Assembly (NCBI RefSeq): GCF_028009165.1
Contig: NW_026611618.1
Location: 2,170,001-2,234,000 of the forward strand
DNA from: Akanthomyces muscarius
Lineage: Eukaryota; Ascomycota; Sordariomycetes; Hypocreales; Cordycipitaceae
Length of the DNA stretch: 64,000 nt
Direction: 5' to 3'
Of this stretch, positions 22,180 to 34,199 are shown piece by piece. The position numbers and the translations under genes were made by a program. The notes under the pieces are model-generated. The model had not been told where the DNA came from. It did no database searches and saw only the letters and a list, made by a program, of their open reading frames with translations. Each line of letters starts with the position of its first letter. Positions within the stretch are counted from its first letter, which is position 1.

Positions 22180-24013
22180 CGTGACGACGTTGGCGACTTT
22201 TGGCATGGGGAATCTGAACCATGTCGCAACTTAATCTTGCGATGTGATGGATCTGCAGAAATACAGGGGAGCGATGGTGTTGAAATTTTAAGTCGTCTTT
22301 ACAAAATACAGATACCGAAATATGAAACCGTGTTTTTGTGTAATTTCCCACCGATCAGCTCCACGGACATGGGTGTTTTTGATCTTGCTGGGAGGCCTCC
22401 AAAGAGCCCATGGATCTCACTGATAGACTACTTCATCTAAATCACAATCGTGCAATTTCCCAGCGCAATGAATTTGAAGCTAGTATTTACCTGAAATTAC
22501 CTGCGTTGAAAGACCCCCTTGTTTTAGTGGCTCGACAGAACAAGCTTAAATGTTGCGTGTGGGGAAGGGAGCTGAACCGGTTTGCTTGCATGACAAAAAA
22601 CTTTTTTGTGCAGCATCCTCGGGCAGATTGCGTAAAAAACAAACAGGATTGAGGCGTAGCACTTTATCTCTTGGCCAAACAGGAGTACAGTGCCGAGAGA
22701 TGATGAGCTCTGTGTACAGCCCACATCGTCTGCTTCTTCTTGCTGCGTCCCCGGGCTGAGGCTGGCCGGTCGGAGCCTTGCCGGCACCCCACGGCTCCCG
22801 GCATCTACAAGACACCACCGGCGCAAGTCGAAAAAGTCTTGCGCTTTTCTTTGCACAGCCCCAATGCCAACTTATCTATTCACGGCCCGTTGAAAAAGCC
22901 TCCGGACGCCGTGATGACGGGCACGATCCCTCTTCGAGAAGGTGTATGTGTGGTGGCGGGTTTGCTAGGCTCTTCTTTGCGCAAGCCATGGACCGGCGCT
23001 GGCGCCAACTAAGTGTAATCCCCCGAGACAAAGCACACCACCGCACGGATCAAGCAAAAGATCATGACGCTTCCAAGCCGCGGCAATTTTCCGATTCTGG
23101 CTCTGTGCCCTTTATTCTCCATTTACCTTCTGGGATCTGACATGGGAGTGAGGTTGCTGTTAGTAATGACGCCGTTTCGACAACCGTTGCTCCAGTTCCG
23201 CTGTTAGCTCGTGAGTGAGGCTGTGCAAAAGGTAGAGGAGGGGGAGAGCAGTACGGATGTACAAATGGGGAAAGTGAGGTCAAAGGACAGCTATGGTAGT
23301 TTGTGTTTGTCGATATTGCTTCAAAGCCGGCGCCATGGCTCGGTAGACGCCGTTTGTAGAAGCTTTGTACTTGATGTGGGTGTGTACGTAGAAATGTCAC
23401 GATGAGGCAGTGCTCGTGGATGGGAGGAGCAGTAAGTTAGCCTACTTGTGGATAAGGACAGAACTGTCATGAGGGCAAGTGCGGTGTCGTATCCAGAGGA
23501 TTGTGTGACGCGGGCAATGAATGGTTGCTGGATGCGGAAACATTGGGCGAAATATCCATGTCTTTGAGACGTGCATTAGGAACTCTGGTCTTGTTGTTGG
23601 TCCTGAAACCTCGGTTTCTGTATTGATATCCAGCATTCTTTTTTTCCCTGTCCAAGTGGCCGGCCATGTGGCATGTTGGCCAGTCCTACATATGTACCAG
23701 TGAGAAAGGACTTCTCCTCTTCCTGTCTCCTCCATTGTCTCCAAACAGCACCACCAGCCTTGCGGTCCTCCTCTGTCCCAATTCGTTCTTCATTACATCA
23801 TTAATGGCATCGATGAAAAAAATCAAGAAAAAAAGGAAAACATCAAACCAAAAATGATGTCTGCCGCTAAAAAACAGACAAGAAATCCATGTTGATAATG
23901 TCCTTGTGGTTCCGCCCTTTTCCCCCTTCACTTTTTGTGTCCTCTTCCAAAACGCAATCTATCTCTCCCCCATATCTGTCTCTGCTTTTTCTGTGCGTTT
24001 TATTTTCTTCGAT
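22180..24013. other. Convergent intergenic region, 1.8 kb
   Basis: It lies between two 3' ends. Open frames such as 22524-22856, 22778-23140 and 23062-23400 show no domain or signal features. No RNA gene was recognised by eye. Confidence 0.5.
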
Positions 24014-25183
24014 TTATTCCACACGACGGCGCCAGTCCCGCGAGGCAAAGGCCCTGCTCGGCGAGTCGGCCGCACCAGCAGCCGCGGGCGACTCTGCGCC
24101 GCCGCTGTTGTTGCGCTGGATGTCGTGGCGGAAGCTGCTGGGCAGCGTCTGCTCGCGCTGGCGGCGGGCGGTGCGCACGGTGATGGGGGTGCCGTTGAGC
24201 TCGATGCCGTCGAGGGCCAGGCGCGCAGTCTCGGCCTCCTCGCGCGTGTCAAAGTCGACAAAGCAAAAGTTGCGGTTGCCGCTCGCGGGCTTGCTCTCGT
24301 CGGGGCGGGCCGTAATGCGCTTGCCAATGGCGGCACTATAGTAGCTTTTTGTTAGCTTGCAATCTATTTTTCCGCTTCTTCTTTCCTTTTTGTATGTTCC
24401 ATTTTGTCTTTTATCCGCGCCCGCGTTGATCGCCAAGGTCTCATCTCGGCTCACGGGGACAAGTTGACAACACACGTGAGGCTTAGTGCATGAAACTTAC
24501 GGCTTAAAGTCTGCAAAGACGGCCTCCATCTCGACACGATTGTGCTCCTGGTCAATCATCTTGCCCAGACCACCGACAAAGAGTCTGCGGCCGTCCTCCT
24601 GCATGTTCTCGTCAAAATGGCTCGAGGCCGCGCCGGGACCCTGTCTGTCGGCGCCGCCGCGCTGCTGGTCGCGGCCCGAGCCCCAGTCGCCCCAGCGGTT
24701 GAATCCCTGGCCGTTTCCGGCACCGCTGCTGCTATTGTTTGTCGTGCTGGTAGCGGTGGTGGTGCGGGCAGGCGAGGAGGAGGCAGAGTCGGCGCCAGCC
24801 TCGCGACCCCAGCGCGCGCCACCGGTCGAGGCACGCGGCTTCTTGGGCTCGCAGGGGCGGACCTTGAGTGGACGGCCGCCAATCGAGACATCGAGCGTCT
24901 CGAGAGCGCGGTCGGCCGAGGCCTTGTCGGGGAAGTCGACGAAGCAGTAGCCCGGGTTGCGGCCGCTGACAGGGTCGACAGAGATGTGAATCTTTTCAAA
25001 GTTGCCAAAACCGCCCTCGTGGAGCATCTCCTCGATCGTGCCGGGCTTGACCGAGTACAGGAGGTTTCCTATATTGTAAGTCAGTAGGGAGTATCAATTT
25101 TTGGAGGCGAGGCTCGTACCAAGGTAGATGCGCTTGGAGGTAGCAACGTCCTCCTGCTGTGGTTGTTGGCTAACGTCTTCCAT
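24014..25183 (-). CDS. RNA-binding protein with two RRM domains
   Basis: Three exons (25183-25120, 25068-24501 and 24335-24014) give 317 residues. RRM1 shows RNP2-like RIYLGNLLYSV and RNP1-like NPGYCFVDF. A Gly/Ser/Asn-rich linker with RWGDWGSGRDQQRGG follows. RRM2 shows RLFVGGL and NRNFCFVDF, and the tail is basic (RDWRRRVE). Aromatic residues needed for RNA stacking are present in both RNP1 motifs. The domain layout suits a nucleolin-like or hnRNP-type protein acting on RNA, but the ortholog was not identified. The second intron is long (165 bp) for this window. Divergent from the Ca2+ ATPase across 4.7 kb. Confidence 0.88.
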
Positions 25184-28100
25184 GATGTCTTCTGTGTGGA
25201 AATGATTCGTAGAGATTGCAAATGCGAGCTAGTGGAGGTTGTAGATATAAATCAAGAAGAAAGAAGAAAAATAACTGCTGTGAAGGCTCTTCGAGGTGAG
25301 TCGCGCGATGCTGCACCAAAAGAAAAAAATATCTGGTGGGGTGTCAATATGCGCCTGTCCGACCCCACCATAGCTCCTCTATTTAGCGGCGTTGGCGGCC
25401 ATCAATGCGATTTCATCGACTTTACCATGTTGGAGCTGAGATGGGATGATTGACTGATTGTGCGAATTAAAGCTGGATCTGGAATTTGAGCGTCATACTC
25501 AACTACCGGCTCGTCTTTCGCGCACCTCATCTTGTTGCCCCGTAACTTATGCTAAGGCAAGTGACGACGTTGAGCGGTTAATTGGATCAGAGTTGTCGGT
25601 GTGGTGTTTGCGGTTTGCTTTCTGTGACGCCTTGCATTTATGTTGGTAATAATTTCCGAGTCTTAATGCGGCGAGTGAGAAAATGTTCGAGACGAGGCTG
25701 AAAATGCAAAGATGGCCTACGGTTGTTTTGCGCGAATCTACGTTCGCGTTTGTCCAATGCGGCTGTACAAACAACCCTAAGAAGAACAGTCATGCCCGTA
25801 CCAAGAAGCGTAGTAAGCAGAAACAAAGCACGGTATTCAATATATATTAAAAAATGGTAAGTGAAACTCGCCTAATCAAAATATTATCTGAAAGTCGGCC
25901 TGACTTGGCGATACAAAATCCCATCCGCGCGGTATAGGGTAGCAACGACCGCTGTGCAAGACACAACGACACCAATGTTACAGTAGTCAGAGCTTGCACC
26001 AATTAATCTACATGCACATGTCAATAACCTGATGCTGACTACGCAAATGCACAAAGCACAAGGCATTTGCCGTCACCACACCTACAAGGGCCTGGCCGTT
26101 TGGCCGCAACGGCTACACCAGAGCGGTACCACAATAGTACTTGCAGATGCGAACCCTGGCTCAAGGGGGCTGTGTAGATGCAAAAGACCCAATAGTCTGC
26201 AGTCGCCAGGTAGACCCCCGCTCGTTGGATGATATCACATTCAGAGTGACGCGATCTGGCCCAGACAGCATGAGTCTTTTACAGCGATGTACCAGCCATC
26301 GCTCAAGAGGACCAAGGAACAGGAAAAGGCAAGGGGATAATATCATGCATTGCGCGTGAGCATAGCCTGCGAACGCCGAAACACTCTCAAACAAAAAAGG
26401 AGCCCACTTGATCGAAATCTGTGACAAACCAGGAGACGGTCGAGACGCGCGAAGGGAAAAGACAGGGCTGCGGGGCGCACAGACGGAAAAAGCCTAATTT
26501 TTTGTTTTGCCACTGGCTGCTCATTCATTCTGCTTTGGTTACCACGGTGCCTGAGAGGCTGATGGGTGTTCAGCTCGCGGGGTTTTGGACGGGTCAGTGG
26601 CTGCGGCTCCGCAGACCTCGAGTGACATTGGCTTCCATAGTGCAGGAGATTGTTACCAGTACAGTAAGATAATAATGAGCACCTGGCTAAGCATCGATCA
26701 AGGTAAACGCCGACCCGTGTAATTGGAAAAACCAGACGGATCAGGGTCAAAGATTGAGATATAGTTTCTCCACGGCCAATGTCGACTTACAGGACAGAAC
26801 CACAGCCTCGCGCCGTGTAGGTCCTCAAATCGGGAGAGCTTATTGAAGCTACACTCGGTTGTTTTCAGATGTTCGAATAGCGATGACATGATACACAATG
26901 ACAGAAATGAGGTTTCCATACCCGCCACCTGAGCTTTACCAGTAATCTCATTTTGATAGTCGGTGGCTTCGGACGCTATTCTCTGGCCACCTTCCTAACT
27001 TGGTAAGAGGAAGCCTCCGTCCGCGATCGTCTGAATTTTGAGGCCACAGCGACGGCGTCCCTTTGCCAGCCGCGACATGACACACGGATACTAACCATTT
27101 CCGTGTTTCCATGTGGCAATAGCTTGGTTGCTTCGCCTCAAAATTTGGGGAGCTGAATGACGGCGCTGTGGGACGTGATAGGCGAGCCAGTGCTAGCCGG
27201 GCCCTGCCAGCCAAGGCGACTTGTACAAAAGGACGCTCAAACGAGAGCGGTTGGGATACTGGGGTCAAGCTTAGTTTCGGCGACGAGAATGACCGTAGCA
27301 AAGTGTCCGTGTCGAATCTGGTGTAAGCGCAGATCGACAGGAATGTCCAGCAACAGGCAGGATTGGTTGTTATAACCATAGAGCGGCAATATGATGTATG
27401 GGAGGCCGCCGAGTCTGGTACGTAGTAAGTTGGTAACCAATACGAGAAGCTACGCACGCAACAGGGCAGAAACAACGCGGTTGGGGATGCACTGCCACTA
27501 CATGCTAGTCAGGCGGCTACATACAAGAGGGCCACGATGTTCGAGAGCAGCGCAAATGCGAGAATCATCGTATGGACCAATGCTGGACGTGATAAAGTAA
27601 CCCTCTGGCGTGAGTGTGGACTGGGGTCCGGAACTAGCTTGAGGGTGCAGATGCCGGCTGCAGTACCCCATCAGGACCAGATGGTCAACCCTTGTTTACT
27701 GGGCAGGAAGCTGCTCATCAAATCGCAGGCCACTAATTGTCTTTCTTCCTGTGGCTTTTTGTTATGCCAGTCGAAGGTGGAGAGCGCTAGAAGCATGCTG
27801 TGGAAGGATCAAAGCCGAGCGCTAAATACCAGCGTCGATCGCCATGCGCAGCGAGTAGTGAGGACTTTTTGGTGGTGAGGAATGCCGAGGGCAATGTTCG
27901 GGCCAGGATGCCAGGGCTGCGTGCCATGAGGGCCCAAGGAGAAACTTTGGGAGAAGAGGAAAACATGATCTCAAAGGCATGATGGCTGATAGGAGGGAAA
28001 TGCAGCCAAAAAGCAAGTTTTTGGGCAGCGTGGCATTGAGATGCGATGCCAGATCGAGCGTGGTCATGTGTGTTGGCATAAGTTGGGCCGCCCGCCCGCA

Positions 28101-29923
28101 TTGCAGCAGCACAAGGTTAACGCTGGCAGTGCAGTAGTGACGTTGTTTGGTGCGACGCCACGCCATTCGAGATGGGGTGATGGAAAGTATGGTGATTAGG
28201 CTCTTCGGGCTGTGTCAGTCTATTAGATGCTGTGAACTCAAAGCGCTTGCTCTGAAAGCAAGACGAGAGAGGTCTGCAGGCAGGATGAAGAGCACGCCCT
28301 GTATCCAGAACGCACTCCTGTGTGTGTAAACAGCCGGGGCCTGATGACGGCGCTACGCACAACTCGGGCGTACAATCAACGTACAAGCAATGCCCCCGTA
28401 CGGCTATGGCCATGGCGTGGAGCAAAAGTGCCGACAGTAGCCAGCCGTGTGAGAGAGCGGGAAAATTTTATCAAAGGATGCAGCAAACAAGCAGAGTGTA
28501 ATAAAGAGTACCTAGGAGGGTGGTGGTGGGCAGATGCCGGCCGGTGCCAATGAAAACGAAGCGGCTGATTGCAATGGTACCAGTAGAAAGGACTGGGACA
28601 ATGACGGTTAAAAAAAAGAAATTCAGAAAATAAGAAAGTCCTTGGTCAGCACCCCTGTTGCATCAGATTACGGGGCCGAGCTTAATGAATAAAGAACAAG
28701 ATTGAGAGGAGAGTCGTCGTCGAAGAAGTTGACCCGTGTTTGTGTCAAGAATACGGATACCACGTAGGAATAAGCTGCTGGCACCAGTAAATTAATAATG
28801 AGCGGGAAGGGTATTAGTGGGTGATTGGGGCAGATTTCAGTGGGACAGGGGCAGCGGACAGCGGACGGCGCACGGCGCTGCTGGTACCAACAGGTGATTT
28901 GGGGGGACAGATGGTAGGATGGTGCAGAGTTAACAGGTGCATTACCGACCTGGCGCAGTCATCCAACCACTGTACCTGTCTCCTGAGGTGACTGTCGCTG
29001 TCCTACCTACCTGGGTAGGTACCTACAGTGATATCGCCCCCATCTCCCCCCAAGCCCTGCACCTGGTCCTGTCCGTCACGGCCCCCCCACAGGCTGGCTA
29101 CCTAAAAACCCGCCGGGCCACAGCGGCATGCACAGGCCCGCTAGCCCACCCGCTGCCAATCACAGGTCAGCACGAGGCGCAGCACTGCCACACGCTAAAC
29201 CGTGAGCGTAACCTGTCCTGGACAGGCCCTGCGTCTACGACTCTGTTTGTCTGCCTCTGTCTTGGCTGCTGCTTCATGGCTGCCCGTTGCTGTGCTGGTA
29301 AGGTAGGTAGGGTAGGTGTGCCACTCCTCGGCCAGTGCCCAGTCCCAGACTTCACACCACAAACAATCCTTTGCCTGCCCATCATCACCCGCAACTCTAC
29401 TTACTCGTGCCAAACACCCATCAACAAGGTTTCTCCCGCTTGGCCTTGCCTCTCTGCCTCGCCCTCCCGCAAAGCCTCTTTTCCTCCTCTTCTTCTTTTA
29501 CTTGTCGCCAAACCATCACCAGCGCCAGTGCCCGCCCCTCAACCTTCCACTCCACCAGCGCCCACGCCCCCCCGGCTTTCCCTTTCCATAGCCCATCTCC
29601 ACTGCCAATCCAAGCTACGCCAGGTTTCTTGGCTTCAGCATTTCAACTCTCGCCCTCCCGCTCACCCTCCATTCTGGTCTTCCCATCTCCTCAGATTTTG
29701 TACCGTCTTGGTTTCCGGTCGCCATGATTGCCTAGGACGTCTGCCGCCGATATACTCTCTCCTCTTTAACCCAGCGCCCCGACAGGGCCTCAATACTGCT
29801 TCCATTCCTTGCTTGTGTATTTTCTTAATCCTTTCTGCTCTCCTCTCCTTCAACCAATGACCCTCGCCACCAAGAACCGACGATTCAGTTGCATAGCCTC
29901 TCTCCATCAAACCTAGCTGCACC
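25184..29923. other. 4.7-kb divergent intergenic region
   Basis: No gene was supported between the RRM gene and the Ca2+ ATPase. The right end (from about 29,000) is C/T-rich and probably contains the ATPase leader. An open frame at 28937-29860 there has the composition of a pyrimidine tract read in one frame. TACCTACC/GGTAGGTA motifs occur at 29004-29021 and near 29300. No tRNA, 5S rRNA or transposon relic was recognised. Confidence 0.5.
29004..29021. repeat. Near-perfect palindrome TACCTACC/GGTAGGTA
   Basis: TACCTACC and GGTAGGTA arms around a central TG, about 0.9 kb upstream of the Ca2+ ATPase start. Related runs (GGTAGGTAGGGTAGGT) occur near 29302. Function unknown. Confidence 0.6.
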
Positions 29924-32900
29924 ATGGCTGAACCCAGCGACAATGAGCCGCCACCACCGCCCGCTGGTAGGCGCAGAGCGTGCGTACCCTCGGCTCGCCA
30001 CACGGGCTACCTCCCTCCCGCTGCATTACTTTAAGACTTTTGTCTTCATATAAAATCTGCGCAGTACGCCCGACATTATTTCCATTTACTAACGTGATCC
30101 CTGCTGCAGACCTACCATCACCATTGATACCACTGCAGTCAGCCCTGCTGCCAGCGCTGTCGAGATGACCCAGGACCAAGACAGCCAACCCGCGCAAATC
30201 GTCACTTCGCCGCCCGACGACACCATCTCCCCGACTGCTCTGTCCGCCGAGCCCTCTGGCTCCTTCACGCACCGTGTCGGACGCCCCGATGTCCGTACCG
30301 ACACCTCCTTTGACAGCCGAGACAGTCGGCCTACGAGTCCGCACAATGTCTCCAGCCCTGTCCTCGGCTTCGGCGAGCGAGGCGCCGGCTTTCTCTCAGT
30401 CCCCTCGGGTGACGCTCGCCCCCGTCAAAATTCCCTTGAGTCTGAAGACGCCGCCAGATCAATACATTCATATGGCGAAACTACGGTAGTCGCTTCCAAT
30501 TCGACCCAGACTGACAAGTACAAGTCCTCATCGCTGAGTAACGAGAAGATCATGAAGGATGAGTCCGGTCTGAAGCCCGATGTCGGTACCGAAAAGGATT
30601 TTGAAGTCGAAAACAACCCTTTCGCCTTTGCTCCGGGCCAGCTCAACAAAATGTTCAACCCCAAGAGTCTCACGGCTTTCTACCAGCTCGGCGGCCTCGG
30701 CGGCCTCGAAAAGGGACTTCGTACCGATCGCAAGGCCGGCCTCAGCCCCGACGAGAGTCGCCTCTCCGGCCACGTCTCTTTTGAACAAGCCACCGCTACC
30801 GGCAAGAATATCAAGGAACACACCGAGAGCTCTACCTTCGCGCCAGTGGAGCGGACCGATACCCGCGCTAGCAGAGCCAGCAAGGCCAGCAAAGCCGACA
30901 ACCAGTTTGCTGATCGTTATCGCGTATTTCGCGACAACCGCCTCCCCGTCAAAAAGGGCAAATCGCTTCTCCAGCTCATGTGGATCACCTACAACGACAA
31001 GGTTCTGATTCTGCTGTCCATCGCCGCCGTCATCTCGCTTGGTGTTGGCCTGTACCAGACCTTTGGCCAGAAGCATGCGCCTGGTGAGCCGAAGGTCGAG
31101 TGGGTCGAGGGTGTCGCCATCATTGTTGCTATTGCCATTGTCGTTATTGTCGGCTCTCTCAACGATTATTCCAAGGAACGCCAGTTTGCCAAATTGAACA
31201 AGAAGAAGCAAGATCGTCTCATCAGAGTGGTTCGTGCAGGAAAAACAACGGAAATTTCTGTCTTTGATGCCATGGTAGGAGAGGTCATTCATCTCGAACC
31301 CGGTGACCTCGTTCCTGTCGATGGTGTTTTGATCGAAGGTTTCAATGTCAAGTGTGACGAATCTCAAACCACCGGTGAATCCGATATCATCACGAAGCGC
31401 TCCGGCGATGAAGTCTACAATGCCATTGAGAATCACGAAAGTCTCAAGAAGATGGACCCCTTCATCCAGTCTGGCGCTCGAATCATGGAAGGCGTCGGCA
31501 CATACATGGCCACCTCGACTGGTATCTACTCCTCATACGGCAAGACTCTGATGGCCCTCAATGAAGACCCCGAAATGACTCCCCTGCAAGCCAAGCTTAA
31601 TGTTATTGCCACTTATATTGCGAAGCTTGGTGGTGCCGCTGGTTTACTCCTCTTCATTGTCCTCTTCATCGAATTCCTCGTCCGCCTTCCCCGTCTCGCT
31701 CCCTCTGTTACTCCCGCCGAAAAGGGCCAGCAGTTCCTCGACATCTTCATCGTTGTTGTCACCATCATTGTCGTCGCTGTGCCCGAAGGTCTTCCATTGG
31801 CAGTCACTCTGGCACTCGCCTTTGCCACCACCCGAATGCTAAAGGATGCGAACTTGGTTCGTCATCTCAAGGCTTGCGAGGTCATGGGCAACGCTACCAC
31901 GATTTGCTCCGACAAGACTGGTACCTTGACGCAAAACAAGATGCAGGTTGTTTCTGGAACGATCGGTACTACCAACCGCTTCGGTGGGGCCAAGCAGCAT
32001 GACGACAGCGACCCCGATTCCCCAGTTGAATCACAAGAGGACTCTAGCGCCGACATTACTCCCACGCAGTTTATTGGCATGCTCAGCGAGCCCGTCAGGG
32101 AATTGCTGCTCAAATCTATCGCGCTAAACTCGACGGCCTTCGAGGGCGATGTCGACGGCGAAATGACCTTTATTGGCTCAAAGACCGAATCGGCTCTGTT
32201 GCTCTTTGCCAAAGACTTCTTGGGCATGGGCCCGGTTGCCGAGGTTCGTGAAGGTGCCACGACTATGCAAATGATTCCCTTCGACTCTGGCCGCAAATGC
32301 ATGGGCATCGTTGTTCAGCTGCCAAAGGGCAAGTTCAGACTCTATGTCAAGGGTGCCTCGGAGATTCTCCTGGGCCAGTGCAAGACAACTCTGTGTGACC
32401 CCGCCACGGATGACTCCGTCACGACCTTGACCAAGAGTAACTTCCAAGCCATTAGCCGCGTTATTGAGAGCTACGCCAACCGATCCCTTCGCACCATCGG
32501 CCTGTGCTACCGCGACTTTGATGTCTGGCCTCCCAAGAATGCGCGCCGCGGTGATAGCAATGAGATCAACTTTGAAGATATCTTCCAGGACATGACCTTG
32601 CTTGGTATTGTCGGTATCCAAGACCCTCTCCGTGAAGGCGTCTATGAAGCCGTCAAGAAGTGCCAGCACGCTGGCGTCGTGGTCCGCATGGTCACTGGTG
32701 ACAACAAGTTGACTGCTCAAGCTATCGCCAAGGAATGCGGTATTCTTCAGCCCAACAGTCTGGTAATGGAGGGACCTGATTTCCGCAACCTCAGCAAGCA
32801 GCAGCAGACCGAAATCATTCCCAAGCTTCACGTTCTTGCCAGATCTAGTCCTGAGGACAAGCGGATTCTTGTCAAGCGCCTCAAGGAAAGGGGCGAGACT

Positions 32901-34199
32901 GTCGCCGTTACCGGTGACGGTACCAACGACGCTCCGGCTCTCAAGACTGCCGACGTTGGCTTCTCTATGGGTATTGCGGGCACCGAGGTCGCCAAGGAGG
33001 CCTCTGCTATTATCCTGATGGACGACAACTTTACCAGTATTGTCAAGGCCCTCAAATGGGGCCGCGCTGTCAATGATGCTGTGAAGCGCTTCCTACAGTT
33101 CCAGCTCACTGTCAACATTACTGCCGTCGTTCTTACCTTTGTCTCGGCCGTCTCCAGCTCTACAGGAAAGTCTGTGCTGACGGCTGTACAACTGCTCTGG
33201 GTCAACCTCATCATGGATACACTTGCTGCCCTCGCCCTGGCCACCGACCCACCTCAGGAGAGCGTCCTCGACCGCAAGCCTGAGCGCAAGGGCTCGTCCA
33301 TCATCTCTGTCACCATGTGGAAGATGATCATCGGACAGGCCATTTACCAGCTTGTTATTACCTTTGTGCTGTACTATGGAAGCCCCAAAGGGATTCTGCC
33401 ACTGCCCGGGCCCGATGACATTCCCCCCCTGGACGAGCAAGCGACTCTTGTATTCAACACGTTTGTGTGGATGCAAATTTTCAACCAGTGGAATAACCGT
33501 CGCCTGGATAACAACTTTAACATCTTTGAGGGTCTGAGTAAGAACTGGTTCTTCATTGGCATCAGCGCCCTTATGTGCGGTGGCCAGGTCCTCATCATCT
33601 TCTTTGGCGGTGCGGCGTTCCAGATTGCTGACAACCAATCGCCCACATTGTGGGCCATTGCCATTGTTCTCGGCATCATCTCGATTCCCGTCGGCGTCAT
33701 TATCCGCCTGATTCCCGACTCGCTGTGTGTTGCCCTTGTACCGAATTTTCTCAAGAACCGCTCCAACAAGATTCCTGGCGTGACCATTTCCGACGAAGAG
33801 ATGGAAATGTACCCGGAGCCTCTGGCTGATGTGCGCGACGAGCTCAACTTTATCCGTCGCATGAAGGGTGGTCGCCTCAACAATCTCAAATTCGCCATGC
33901 AGCATCCCAAGGAGATGCTGATCCGCTCGCGCAGCCCGTCACACTCGCGCTCCAACTCTGTGAATGCACCGCAGACACCCGTGCGCGAGGATAGCTTCCC
34001 GTATCCCCCGACACCAGAGTCGAGAAACAGATCGAGATCTAACAGATCACGGTCGAATTCGGCGCTGGGAGCCCCGACTGTCATGGCGGGCATCGTGGCT
34101 GCAGGCGTTGCTGCAGGTTGGCAGCCGATGGGCAGACCATCCGTTGAAGAGCGAGAAGAGGCGGAAGCCACTGCGAATAATGAATCCAATAAGGACTAA
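29924..34199 (+). CDS. PMC1-type calcium-transporting P-type ATPase (type IIB)
   Basis: Exon 1 (29924-29979) is joined across a 130-bp intron with TACTAAC to exon 2 (30110-34199), giving 1381 residues. The splice creates AGRRRAPTITIDTT; starting at 30165 alone would lose 37 residues. P-type ATPase landmarks are present: first membrane pair near residue 317 (KVLILLSIAAVISL), VAVPEGLPLAV in M4, the phosphorylated Asp at about 620 in CSDKTGTLTQ, nucleotide-binding KGASEILL, and VTGDGTNDAPAL near 953. N- and C-terminal extensions are long, with an SR-rich C-terminal tail. The family pumps Ca2+ into the vacuole or out of the cell and is typically calcineurin-responsive; neither location nor regulation can be read here. 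Confidence 0.95.

Noticed and set aside
26948..27475. 175-residue minus-strand frame in the large gap
   Set aside because: No motif, mixed composition, and no splice partner or conserved-looking segment.
28937..29860. 307-residue open frame before the Ca2+ ATPase
   Set aside because: Composition is that of a C/T-rich leader (Pro, Ser, Leu, Cys) in all plus-strand frames; no domain, and it ends before the supported ATPase start.
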